A stretch of DNA of 64,000 bases. Origin: Chara braunii (Eukaryota; Streptophyta; Charophyceae; Charales; Characeae). Below, piece after piece: positions 55,851 to 64,000 of the stretch. Made by a program: the position numbers and the translations under genes. The stretch spans positions 811,476-875,475 of the forward strand of contig BFEA01000381.1 of assembly GCA_003427395.1 (NCBI GenBank), read 5' to 3'. Within the stretch, counting starts at the first letter, position 1, and each line of letters starts with the position of its first letter. The notes beneath the pieces were generated by a model. That model was not told where the DNA came from. It was given only the letters and a program-made list of their open reading frames with translations, and did not search any database.

Positions 55851-56092
55851 CGCAGTCCCAAAATCACACACATGTATTATTTGTTTATTGGATTGCTCTC
55901 GGTTTTATTCTGAAAACCCTACGCACTCACTCGACAGTTCTCGCATGCCTATATGGAAAAGATAAGAACCAAGAACCGGCCCGTAAAGATACTGCAATGA
56001 CAACAGAGCGCACGACTGATATAAGCACAATCCGATTTAGATGCACTCTCTCTCTCTCTCTTTGTGTATCTATCTATCTATCTATCTATCTA

Positions 56093-56123
<31 letters not shown>

Positions 56124-56350
56124 CCTATCTATCTATCTATCTATCTATCTCCGGAGTCCCAAAATCACACACATGTATTATTTGTTTATTGGATTGCTTT
56201 CAGTTTTATTATGAAAACCCTACGCATTCACTCGGCAGTTCTCGCATGCCTATATGGCAAAGATCAGAACCAAGAACCGGCCCGTCAAGATACTGCAATG
56301 ACAGCACAACGCACGACTGATATAACCACAATCCGATTCAGATGCACTCA
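55846..56350. repeat. ~302-bp tandem duplication
   Basis: Both copies contain AGTCCCAAAATCACACACAT, GTATTATTTGTTTATTGGAT, TTCTCGCATGCCTATATGG, AACCAAGAACCGGCCCGT and GCACGACTGATATAA, at about 55852 and 56154. They differ at few positions. A (TATC)n array (56066-56150) separates them. Confidence 0.9.
56066..56150. repeat. (TATC)n microsatellite
   Basis: About 20 units with two interruptions. Confidence 0.95.
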
Positions 56351-56388
56351 GTGCATCCGAATCCGATTGTGGTTATATCAGTCGTGCG
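56310..56388. repeat. Near-perfect 79-bp palindrome
   Basis: Left arm CGCACGACTGATATAACCAC and onward, right arm the complement, agreeing at 37 of 39 positions around a central ACTCAGT. The right arm carries GCATCCGA and the left CAGATGC, so the centre is a stretched version of the element's palindrome. Confidence 0.88.
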
Positions 56389-56428
56389 CTTAGTCAACCA
56401 AGGTGACAACCGGCAACAAACTTCATCT

Positions 56429-57279
56429 GAGCTCTCTCTCTCTCTCTAATGTTGACCGCTGACACCGCCCTCAGCTCTCTCTCTCTCTCTCTCTCTTATG
56501 TTGACCGCTGACACCGCCCTCAGCTCTCTCTCTCTCTCTCTCTNNNNNNNNNNNNNNNNNNNNNNNNNNNNNNNNNNNNNNNNNNNNNNNNNNNNNNNNN
56601 NNNNNNNNNNNNNNNNNNNNNNNNNNNNNNNNNNNNNNNNNNNNNNNNNNNNNNNNNNNNNNNNNNNNNNNNNNNNNNNNNNNNNNNNNNNNNNNNNNNN
56701 NNNNNNNNNNNNNNNNNNNNNNNNNNNNNNNNNNNNNNNNNNNNNNNNNNNNNNNNNNNNNNNNNNNNNNNNNNNNNNNNNNNNNNNNNNNNNNNNNNNN
56801 NNNNNNNNNNNNNNNNNNNNNNNNNNNNNNNNNNNNNNNNNNNNNNNNNNNNNNNNNNNNNNNNNNNNNNNNNNNNNNNNNNNNNNNNNNNNNNNNNNNN
56901 NNNNNNNNNNNNNNNNNNNNNNNNNNNNNNNNNNNNNNNNNNNNNNNNNNNNNNNNNNNNNNNNNNNNNNNNNNNNNNNNNNNNNNNNNNNNNNNNNNNN
57001 NNNNNNNNNNNNNNNNNNNNNNNNNNNNNNNNNNNNNNNNNNNNNNNNNNNNNNNNNNNNNNNNNNNNNNNNNNNNNNNNNNNNNNNNNNNNNNNNNNNN
57101 NNNNNNNNNNNNNNNNNNNNNNNNNNNNNNNNNNNNNNNNNNNNNNNNNNNNNNNNNNNNNNNNNNNNNNNNNNNNNNNNNNNNNNNNNNNNNNNNNNNN
57201 NNNNNNNNNNNNNNNNNNNNNNNNNNNNNNNNNNNNNNNNNNNNNNNNNNNNNNNNNNNNNNNNNNNNNNNNNNNNNNN

Positions 57280-57320
<41 letters not shown>
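56429..57320. repeat. (CT)n arrays with TTGACCGCTGACACCGCCCT units and an N gap
   Basis: The phrase TTGACCGCTGACACCGCCCT followed by CAGCTCTC occurs at about 56451 and 56502 (a 51-bp repeat), and a variant at about 55624. CT arrays flank the gap 56544-57279 on both sides. Confidence 0.85.
56544..57279. other. Assembly gap (736 N)
   Basis: N run within CT microsatellite/51-bp repeat sequence. Confidence 0.99.
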
Positions 57321-57325
<5 letters not shown>

Positions 57326-57329
57326 GTGT

Positions 57330-58047
57330 ATGACTGGCGCCGTTCCACTTCAGCGTCGCTACTCCGCCAGCACTCCGATTGCAGCGTCCCTCGTCATCCA
57401 ATACTACGACTTCAGAGTCCCTCTTCCGCCTCACGCGCAGCGTGGAAAACGACGAAGGGCGCACGACATCGAATGGCCAACCAGCCCAGGTCAACAGTTA
57501 AATAGTGCTGCACTGGACTGCCTGTGCCAGCATCCGGTGACAATTTACCCGGGACCACATGCCCTCTTCTTGTCGGACTGAAATGTGAGCGTCAGTACGT
57601 TCCCCATGGTCTGGTGCCGATGTGGCCGCCGGGCCAGCCTTTTGGACTGACCGTTTAACCTTTGACTATGTGCTGAATAGAAATGAACGTCAATGAGCCT
57701 CGATTTTGATTGTTCGCTCAGTGCTTGGATCTGACTTCTGCAGAACGACTTTCCATTTTAGTCCGGACGCGACAATTGCCTGGAATACGATGTGACTTTG
57801 CCCCACGGAACCTGTCTTTCGGAGGGTATACGCACGAATAGCAACGCATGCCCCAATCATCACAATGTGGATGCCTTAGTTCCTATATGGCTCTTCAATG
57901 TGAGGCGGATATATCCCGCCTGCATCCGAAACCAAATACATTTATACTTCGGATACATCCTTCTATGTGGTGTGTTGGAAGTCATTAATGGTATACTGGA
58001 GGCTATATTTCACTGCTTAATGAAGTGGTTTCTAAATAGTACACAAT
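57330..58047. other. Right subterminal region of giant element; no supported gene
   Basis: Short frames only. Contains GCGGATATATCCCG and TGCATCCGAA (57903-57929) and TCGGATACATCC (57949-57960), the last being the palindrome site nearest the right TIR. Confidence 0.5.
57903..57962. promoter_or_regulatory. Palindrome cluster near right end (degenerate)
   Basis: Sites at about 57903-57917 and 57949-57962. The latter, TCGGATACATCCTT, mirrors the composition of the left-end site at 36981. Confidence 0.55.
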
Positions 58048-58077
58048 ATAATGTACTATTTTAACGAATAACATCGT
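58048..58077 (-). repeat. Right TIR of giant element
   Basis: The complement reads ATGTTATTC, then AAAATAGTACATTAT, as in the left TIR. A second box, GTACTATTT in that orientation, follows after 10 bp. Confidence 0.85.
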
Positions 58078-58081
58078 GGTT
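58078..58081. repeat. Target-site duplication GGTT, right
   Basis: Second copy of the GGTT at 36782-36785. It is followed directly by CCTCTAGGC, the continuation of the Myb/SANT exon. Confidence 0.8.
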
Positions 58082-59595
58082 CCTCTAGGCAGCGGTTCGA
58101 CGCAGGATTGGATGGGGAGCCAGCTGTACAGACAGGCATCGGCGCCGACGTACACTGATCTGCTGGAGGGGCAGACCCCAGTTGGTTATGACGTAGGACT
58201 CGTAGATCTTAGCTTCGGTTTGAGGTCTGGGAGTGCCGAGGACGTGACACACACCGTTCTCGTGAACCCAGCTTCTGGCACCAACCACACACCGCCTTCG
58301 GTGAGGGTGTCGGGCCTTCCGGATAACCGCGCCTGGTGTTCTGGTGAGTCGGGTGATGAATGTGGACTCTTTTCGCCAAGGCAGGGGGCAGTGGGCACAT
58401 CAGGTGTGGCCGCGTCAAGAACGAGGACAGGTGGATCAACTCCCTGTGGATCGACGACGCCATACGGCACAATCGACGGACGAGGGGACGACGATGAGTG
58501 CTCTGTTGCGGAGAACGTGGGACGAAAGGTTTGGGATGATCATCAGCGACAATCCCGTCAAGCGAGCACGTCCGGCATAACGAGAGGGGTGGCGAAGATT
58601 AATGTGGGGGCGAACGATATATTCGGCGATTGCGATGGTGCAGGGGGCGAAGATTGCACGGCAGACGACGGGGCCAATGACAACGACGAGGACGACGACA
58701 GGGAGATGGAGATTCGTCCAGTAGGGAGGAAGTGGGGAGGGTCAAGGGCCACAAACAAGTTTACAAAACCACGTGCTGGGCGGAGAGGCAAGAAGGGTGT
58801 GGAAGATACGTCGGCAGGCGAGGGAGCAAAAAGCAGGGATTTTAGGACCGTGGAGCACATGATTGCTCTGATCCGATCTAAAAGTGACCAGGATTTGCAT
58901 CTGGCCGGCCTGGGGCACAACAGCGGAAGGATGAAGACGAAGACATGGAAGTGGGATGACGTCGAGAAGAGGCTCTTGCAGATGGGGGTGACGAGTAGAA
59001 AGGCCGTGGACTGTGGGAAAAATGGGACAACCTGTACCAGCAGTTCAAAACCATGCACAAGTTCATGGGAGAATCGGGGAAGCCTAATTTCTTAACACTA
59101 ACGCCAGGGGAGAGGAAGGAGCGGGGGTTCAACTTTGAGATGGATGAGCATGTGTATTCGGAGATGAAGGCCATGTCCAGGGGCGATCACACTATACACC
59201 CCATGAATCTCGCGGACACGGGTGCGGCTGGAGGTGGTCAAATGGTCGGCCCACGTGGAGATCGGAATGAATCAAGCGGTAATGAGGGATGCGGGGATGG
59301 ACTGGACGACGATCAGGGATCGACGAGGGATTCAACGTTCAGCGGCGGTGGTGGTGGCGGGGCCGGCAAACGGAAGAATGTAAGACAGCAGACCTTCGAC
59401 ACGATTGCGGACGTCATGAAGGAGCACGGGAATCTGATGGCGACGACGGTGGACAGCGCGAGCAAGAGGCAATGCGACATTCTCGAGCGAGAGCTAAAAG
59501 TGCAGAAGGAGCACTATGTGAAGGCCGACCAGGCGAACTTCATGATGTGCAACGCCCTTCTGGAGATTGCTAAAGTGATCCGCGAGCGATCCTAA
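58082..59595 (+). pseudogene. Myb/SANT-like (trihelix-type) DNA-binding protein gene, 3' fragment
   Basis: Continuing the frame from 36785, the protein reads PLGSGSTQDWMGSQLYRQAS, a Gly/Asp/Ser-rich acidic region, basic KPRAGRRGKKG, then the DNA-binding domain: FRTVEHMIALIRSKSDQDLH, KTKTWKWDDVEKRLLQMGVT, CGK, WDNLYQQFKTMHKFMG and GFNFEMDEHVYSEMKAM. Spaced Trp and aromatic residues fit a three-helix Myb/SANT-like fold. The C-terminus (LERELKVQKEHYVKADQANF to VIRERS) is a coiled coil. At about 59022 one base is missing in an A-run (GGGAAAAATGG): the upstream frame ends at 59095 while the correct frame continues to 59595. With the 5' fragment the protein would be about 565 residues. In PIF/Harbinger elements the Myb-like partner helps the nuclease bind DNA; that role here is inferred from context. 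Confidence 0.85.
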
Positions 59596-59599
59596 CGTC

Positions 59600-60780
59600 G
59601 CTCGGCAACACATGTCCGACGTCCACGCGAATGCCATGTGTGCACTTCCAGAGCATCGCCGTTGCCGTCATCCTGGGTGTTGCAGTGCGGTGATGGGCAG
59701 GTTGTGTAGAGATAACGGGTCGTTTTTGCCCACACAGTTTTTTTAAGCGTGGATTTGTTTGATGACTATGAAGGGTATTCATTGCTGTCATGCCCTGCGG
59801 CGGTCCTTCGGTTGTACAGTAGGTCCTCCGATTTTGTATTTTGTTTAACGGCTGGTGTTGTGAGGCATTGCCGCCACGCATGGATGGCGATCTACCAAGG
59901 TCTTCTTTGGGGGTGTCGGAGAAGGAATAGGTGGCGGGGTGTGTTTTTCGTGTCATCGCACACCCGCAAATCCTCCCAAGTCCCGCCAGCTCTCCGCCTC
60001 GTCCACCAACGTGGCGTCGCGCGAGGAAGCACACCTCACCCGATTGTAGCGCGCAGCTGAACCACGGTCTCCGGAGTGGTAATGTAGTCCGGGGCGTCCA
60101 ACACCCTCTGCAGTAGAAGCCTCTGCCGCCGCCTCAAAAGCGTTGCTTTCATGCGCCCGACCGCCCTCTCTACTTGGAATCGACGGACAACCGTAACCGC
60201 AGCCGCCGCTACAACTGTTTTCTCCGTCGTCGACAGTAAAGCACGCCCATCCCCATCGCAACCTTCCATTATGCTCTTCCAACATGAAAAACAACGTCCA
60301 CCGCCACCCAGCTTCGTGTACCTCTGCCACCACAATTGAAGACGCATGCAATCAGGTCAGGAAGACAACCGTGCTCAACGATGTTCCACCCCGATTGAAG
60401 CGTCTGCCCACCGCCGCTGAAGTACGGAACCGCCGCGCGCCTCAACGTGACGAGCGCAACTGCCGATACCCCTTTTTGTTTTGCCGCGTCGACCACACTT
60501 GAGACAGTGGCGGTGCGACGCCGCTGAAGTACGCAACGCAATGGCAACCGAAACCCTGTGAGGCGTGCACTGCCCCTTGCCGACCCGCCTGTGCGCCGCC
60601 ACACATCCGCTCCGCAAGAAGAAAATTCGAATTTCGAATTTCGAACGGGGCCGTTCTCGCGTTCGTGATTTTCTTTTCCATGGCCCGTGATGTATTGCCG
60701 CCGTCCGCCTGCTGGACCACCACGCCTCCTACACGGACATTCCGAATCGGAGGTCGGACAATCCCCTCGCAGCCGTGAAT
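59600..60780. other. 3' part of outer element; possible decayed transposase, not demonstrated
   Basis: Both strands have several short open frames because the region is GC-rich. On the minus strand RFQVERAVGRMKATLLRRRQ (about 60190-60130) loosely recalls the VERAFGRLK segment of PIF/Harbinger nucleases, but I see no DDE residues or nuclease core around it. Confidence 0.25.
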
Positions 60781-60912
60781 AATCTAATGAAACTGGCCGC
60801 AGGAGGGCCCCGAGGATTTGTCCTCGGGGCGATTCTCCGAGGACAGGTGAAACGACACCTCAAAAAAAAAAGAAAAAACTCTGAGGATTCATTCTCGAAG
60901 CCCGAGGACGGC

Positions 60913-60934
60913 TGAGGAGTGTCGAACGACACCC
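60913..60934 (-). repeat. Right TIR of outer element
   Basis: The complement reads GGGTGTCGTTCGACACTCCT followed by CA. CCGAGGA-type subterminal motifs lie just inside (60805-60912). Confidence 0.75.
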
Positions 60935-61299
60935 ATAGACAGACAAACAAACACTCACAAATAGGCAGACACAAAGACAGACAGATAGATAGACAGACTG
61001 GTAGGAGCCTCTCAACTTTAAAATGTGAAACATGTAGACCGCTTGATACCTTTCCCTTTCCAAATTTAGAACCCACACACCCCTTTCGAACTTCAAAATG
61101 TAAAATTCATTCCTTCATCACACAATCCCACCATAGTCTTATTCCTACTTGGCAGGTTGGTTCAATAATTATCCTTCAGTTCAACCCGATTGGATTCCTT
61201 GGCATTGTCCACATGATGCTGACACTAAATCTGGACAGTCCTTGATTGTGCACTAGTTCAGAGTGCAGTATTGGTAGTCGGTTCGCACATAAGCATGGA

Positions 61300-62200
61300 A
61301 GACCTAGATCTCATATGGTATATACATGACCGGTGACTTTGTCGGCGCAGTGTCGTATATATGGCAAATTTGAACCGACAAAATTATCTGTTCGGTTTTA
61401 TCATCCAGGCAAACCAGAATCGGTAAAATTATCTGTTTGGTTTCGCCATCTGTAGGAAACCGGGGCACCGGTTGGATATGCGCATTGTGGTATAAGGTGG
61501 CGGGTTCAAATCCGCAGGCCCACACATGGACACCGACAGGGCGTTAGAATGACGCACGACTGGACACACACCCCTTGGGTTGATGCACAGTAAGCTATCA
61601 TGATTACAGACACTGCCTGTGCACCACATAGAGGACTGTCCATGGTGTTGTATGTTGGGTCCTGGCCTTTGAGGGGTTGGCCTGATACAGTTAGCAGTCT
61701 AACTTGAATGAGGAAGCAGGTACGGGTTTGCAGGTACGGGTTTGCTGGTACGGGTTTGAGGTTAGACTGCTCATGTGTGTTGGTTACCTTAGGCTCTGCT
61801 TTGGGGGGATAAGGACCTGAGGTGGGATGGGGTTCCGTTTGGGGGGAGGGTTCAACTGGGCTTGGGACAAGCTCTTTTGGAGGATGTCGGTGGGGAACCT
61901 GGAGTAGGGGATTGTCTTAAGGGATCCCGGTAGGAGGGGTGTTAGACAGACTCTGGTGGAGGAAATCGTTGGGGAACCTGCAATAGGGATTGTCTGAGGG
62001 GGATCCTCTAAGATAGGATGGTCTAGGTCCCATAAATTAGTTGCTCACTGTAGATAGGTACCTGTCGTGGGTCCAGAAACCGACCTCTACAATACCCTGG
62101 ACTTTGGGGGAAAAAAATAAAATAAAAAATCGGACCGATAATTTTGTATTTTTTATTTTGAGATCGGCAACTTTGTCAGTTAATCACTCAGTCAGTATGG
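61300..62200. repeat. Dispersed AATTATCTG(T/C)(T/C)CGGTTT repeats
   Basis: AAAATTATCTGTTCGGTTTT and its complement recur at about 61379, 61429, 62776 and 63340, often as the hairpin ACCGGACCGATAATTTTATC. A tRNA-like T-arm, GCGGGTTCAAATCCGC, lies at about 61497-61512 without an A box. No gene is supported. Confidence 0.5.
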
Positions 62201-63400
62201 TTTGGTTTTGCCATACGTACAAAACAAAACCGGACAAATAATTTTATCCGTCTAATTTAAAATGAATGCTTTAATCGTAAAAAATCAGCCATAAGTGGCA
62301 ATAACGCACCATCAACCAACCAATCAACAAATCAGTCAGCCAATTAGTCAGTCAATCAATCAGTCAATTAATCAACAATTCAAACAATCGATCACCTAAA
62401 CCCCCTCCTGTGCTCTGATATGTGGCCAGCCTCCACCCCTAATTTCGCCTCACCCCCTCTCCATCTCCCTCGACTGGGTGGAGGGCGGAAGGCAGAAGTG
62501 CGGTCGACAAGAAAGTGGAAGAAGAGACAATGGGATGGAACTGGAAGACACCCGTGGTAGGGGTTGGGAGGCACTGGGAAGCGGGAGAGTGGGCAAGGAG
62601 AGAAGCAGAGGGCAGCAACCGAAAGGGGACACATATAGCCGAAGGGATATTTGATTGATTGATTGATTGATTGATTAAATAAAGGATTGATCAATTGATC
62701 GACGAGAGATATTCGAAAATTGGACCGATGACTTTGTGGGCACGGTGTCCTGTGTCTTACAAACGAGAGAGATAAAATTATCTGTTCGGTTTTGTCCTCC
62801 AGAAAAAATAGGTCATAAATGTTTGGTTCTGTCATGCGTACAAAACCGGACCGATAATTTTATCGGTACGATTTCCAAATGACTCCTTTATTCGTGAAGC
62901 AGTCAGTACGGTCTGGTTCACGCGTGCAAAACTGGATTATTGGCCCGATTTTAGAGTGACTGATCTTTTTTTCAAGAAACCAGTCAATAAACATAATATT
63001 AACTAGCCAATCAGTTCATGAATCCCTCAATCAATCGATTAAACAAACACATAAAACCACCCTTGTGCTCTGACACAAGGTCATCTTCCCGCCTCGCTTC
63101 GCAGAGGGCCGAGGGCAGAAGTGTGGAACGAGGAAAAAAGAGGAGGAGAGGGAACGGGGTGAGAGCGAAAGACACCTGCGGTGTAAGCCGGAAGGCAAAG
63201 AGAGGCCGAAATATTGGCATGGAGAGAAACAGAGGGGTGCGAAAATGGGGAGGGCGGAGGCAGAAGACAGTGGGAGGCGAAAGGGGGGGGAAGGGCGGTC
63301 AGAACGGACAGAAGAACGAACTATCAAAACTGCATTAGTAAAATTATCTGTCCGGTTTTGCCATACATACAAAACTGGGCTGATAGTTTTATCTGTTCGT
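62200..63400. repeat. Diverged ~600-650 bp tandem duplication
   Basis: Two units (about 62200-62830 and 62830-63400) share, in order: the GTACAAAACCGGAC / AATTTTATC hairpin; a TCAATCAATCA-rich stretch; CACC(C/T)TTGTGCTCTGA-like sequence; a purine-rich stretch with GGAGAGAAGCAGAGG-like phrases; and AAATTATCTGT. The first also contains (GATT)n at 62652-62680. Minus-strand frames in both give related but meaningless peptides. Confidence 0.65.
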
Positions 63401-64000
63401 TTTTTTGAATCGTAAACCAGTTAAACATGCACTTCGTGAAAATTGGACCGAAACGGAAGTCTCTTTTGCCAAATTATGCTATATGTTTTTTCGTAAACTA
63501 GTTTTGACGATAAGATTTAGACCTCAGGTTTAAGTGCCACAACAAGACAAGAAAAAACTTGTTTTTTCAAAAATACATTTAGCCTTGCGTTCCATGTCTC
63601 ATGGCAAAAAAATAGAAAATAACTTTTTTTTTTTAAATTGAAGGCACCCGAAGAAACCATCTCAGTACCATAATAGTTTTGTGGAAAATATTTAAGGTTG
63701 TCCACCAATACAATTATGATAACATAAAAGAATGAAAATTGGTCGGACTCTAGAAAGGGCAAAAGAGCAAAGAAACCAATTCTCAATTGACAACACTTGG
63801 GCTAGGGTGCCCCATAAGCAAACAACACACTAATTAATCAGATGAGCTGCTCGAGCTGCCAATTTTTTAGTTCATTGCAAGTACGACGTGCAACAACCCG
63901 CCCATGGTGCAAGTCCCAACAATCATGCAGAAAGCCAACAGTCATCCAAGCATACCCTCAAAGAGTAAGTGGGCAGGTTCCCATGTACCAGGCAACAATG
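63401..64000. other. No supported gene
   Basis: AT-rich sequence with no recognisable content. An 89-codon minus frame (63786-63517) is Phe/Lys-rich and not credible. Confidence 0.45.

Larger units (their letters stand above)
36786..58077. mobile_element. Giant (~21.3 kb) TIR DNA transposon of unresolved superfamily
   Basis: Left end (36786 onward) AACATGTTATTCATCAAAAT and the inverted right end ACGATGTTATTCGTTAAAAT continue alike through AGTACATTAT, matching at 26 of the first 30 positions. GGTT flanks both ends. Removing the element with one GGTT restores a continuous reading frame in the Myb/SANT exon, which fixes the boundaries independently. Cargo: a plus-strand gene ending in a Ulp1/C48 protease domain (49.4-54.4 kb), minus-strand coding blocks of unknown function (38.9-45.7 kb), a 276-bp tandem array, and many copies of the palindrome TCGGAT-NN-ATCCGA. 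The length includes 605 and 736 N, so the real size is uncertain. A 4-bp duplication occurs in several superfamilies (for example Sola and Ginger), so it does not classify the element. No transposase was recognised. Confidence 0.88.
35857..60934. mobile_element. Outer PIF/Harbinger-like DNA transposon carrying a Myb/SANT gene, interrupted by a giant insertion
   Basis: The left end GGGCGTCGTTCGACACTCCT and the inverted right end GGGTGTCGTTCGACACTCCT agree at all but one position over about 21-22 bp. ATA flanks both ends (35854-35856 and 60935-60937), although both sites lie in GATA/GACA-type simple sequence, so a 3-bp match is weak. CCGAGGA/TCCTCGG motifs recur just inside both ends. The GGG terminus, 3-bp target duplication and a Myb/SANT-like gene fit PIF/Harbinger, whose elements pair a Myb-like protein with a DDE nuclease. 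I could not find a convincing nuclease gene. Minus-strand frames at 60.03-60.35 kb include VERAVGRMK, loosely like the C-terminal VERAFGRLK motif of such nucleases. Without the 21.3-kb insertion the element would be about 3.8 kb. Confidence 0.68.

Noticed and set aside
56446-57505. 300-codon frames across 56544-57279
   Set aside because: Mostly N plus CT/GA repeats.
36786-58077. Maverick/Polinton or a giant viral insertion
   Set aside because: Size is compatible, but I saw no DNA polymerase B, integrase, packaging ATPase or capsid genes, and the duplication is 4 bp rather than the 5-6 bp of Polintons.
60036-60604. PIF/Harbinger nuclease on the minus strand
   Set aside because: Only a loose VERAVGRMK resemblance; no DDE catalytic residues or nuclease core could be traced in any frame.
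61480-61520. tRNA gene
   Set aside because: A good T-arm (GCGGGTTCAAATCCGC), but no A box, no acceptor stem and no anticodon arm; at most a tRNA-derived repeat relic.

Overview
The window reads as a eukaryotic, repeat-dense nuclear contig: long microsatellites, a 126-base poly(T), nested transposons, spliced or decayed transposon genes, and three N gaps (25101-25402, 42104-42708, 56544-57279). There is no prokaryotic-style gene packing. The Myb/SANT-like protein at the right and the degraded Gag zinc knuckle at the left resemble families I associate with charophyte algae, Chara braunii in particular. That attribution comes from memory and was not checked. I see no convincing single-copy host gene; nearly everything recognisable is mobile-element derived.

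Left part (1-35.8 kb). This holds microsatellites, a decayed minus-strand Gag (about 3.46-4.49 kb), two copies of a ~940-bp TIR element (7501-8456 and 34360-35296), a diverged array of small hairpins with a ~70-bp period (11.6-12.6 kb), a 582-bp TIR element (20456-21037), a GGG-starting MITE family with 3-bp target duplications (for example 23565-23692 and 26978-27113), a fold-back family, and several minisatellites.

Central part (35.86-60.93 kb). This is the main result: two nested DNA transposons. The outer one (35857-60934) has 22-bp TIRs starting GGG, a candidate 3-bp ATA target duplication, subterminal CCGAGGA repeats and a Myb/SANT-like gene, and so resembles PIF/Harbinger. Its Myb/SANT exon is split by a giant insertion (36786-58077, about 21.3 kb including gaps). 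The insertion has imperfect ~30-bp TIRs and a clean GGTT target duplication; removing it with one GGTT copy rejoins the exon exactly in frame.

Inside the giant element there is a plus-strand gene ending in a Ulp1/C48 cysteine-protease domain (49.4-54.4 kb, apparently decayed). There are also minus-strand coding blocks of unknown function (38.9-45.7 kb), a 276-bp tandem array that keeps one reading frame (92 residues per unit), and many local duplications. A 14-bp palindrome, TCGGAT-NN-ATCCGA, occurs 16 times perfectly and roughly a dozen more times with one or two changes. By eye I found no perfect copy outside the element. I did not identify a transposase for it; the superfamily is unresolved.

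Right flank (60.94-64 kb). This is repeat DNA with two diverged copies of a ~650-bp unit and no supported gene.
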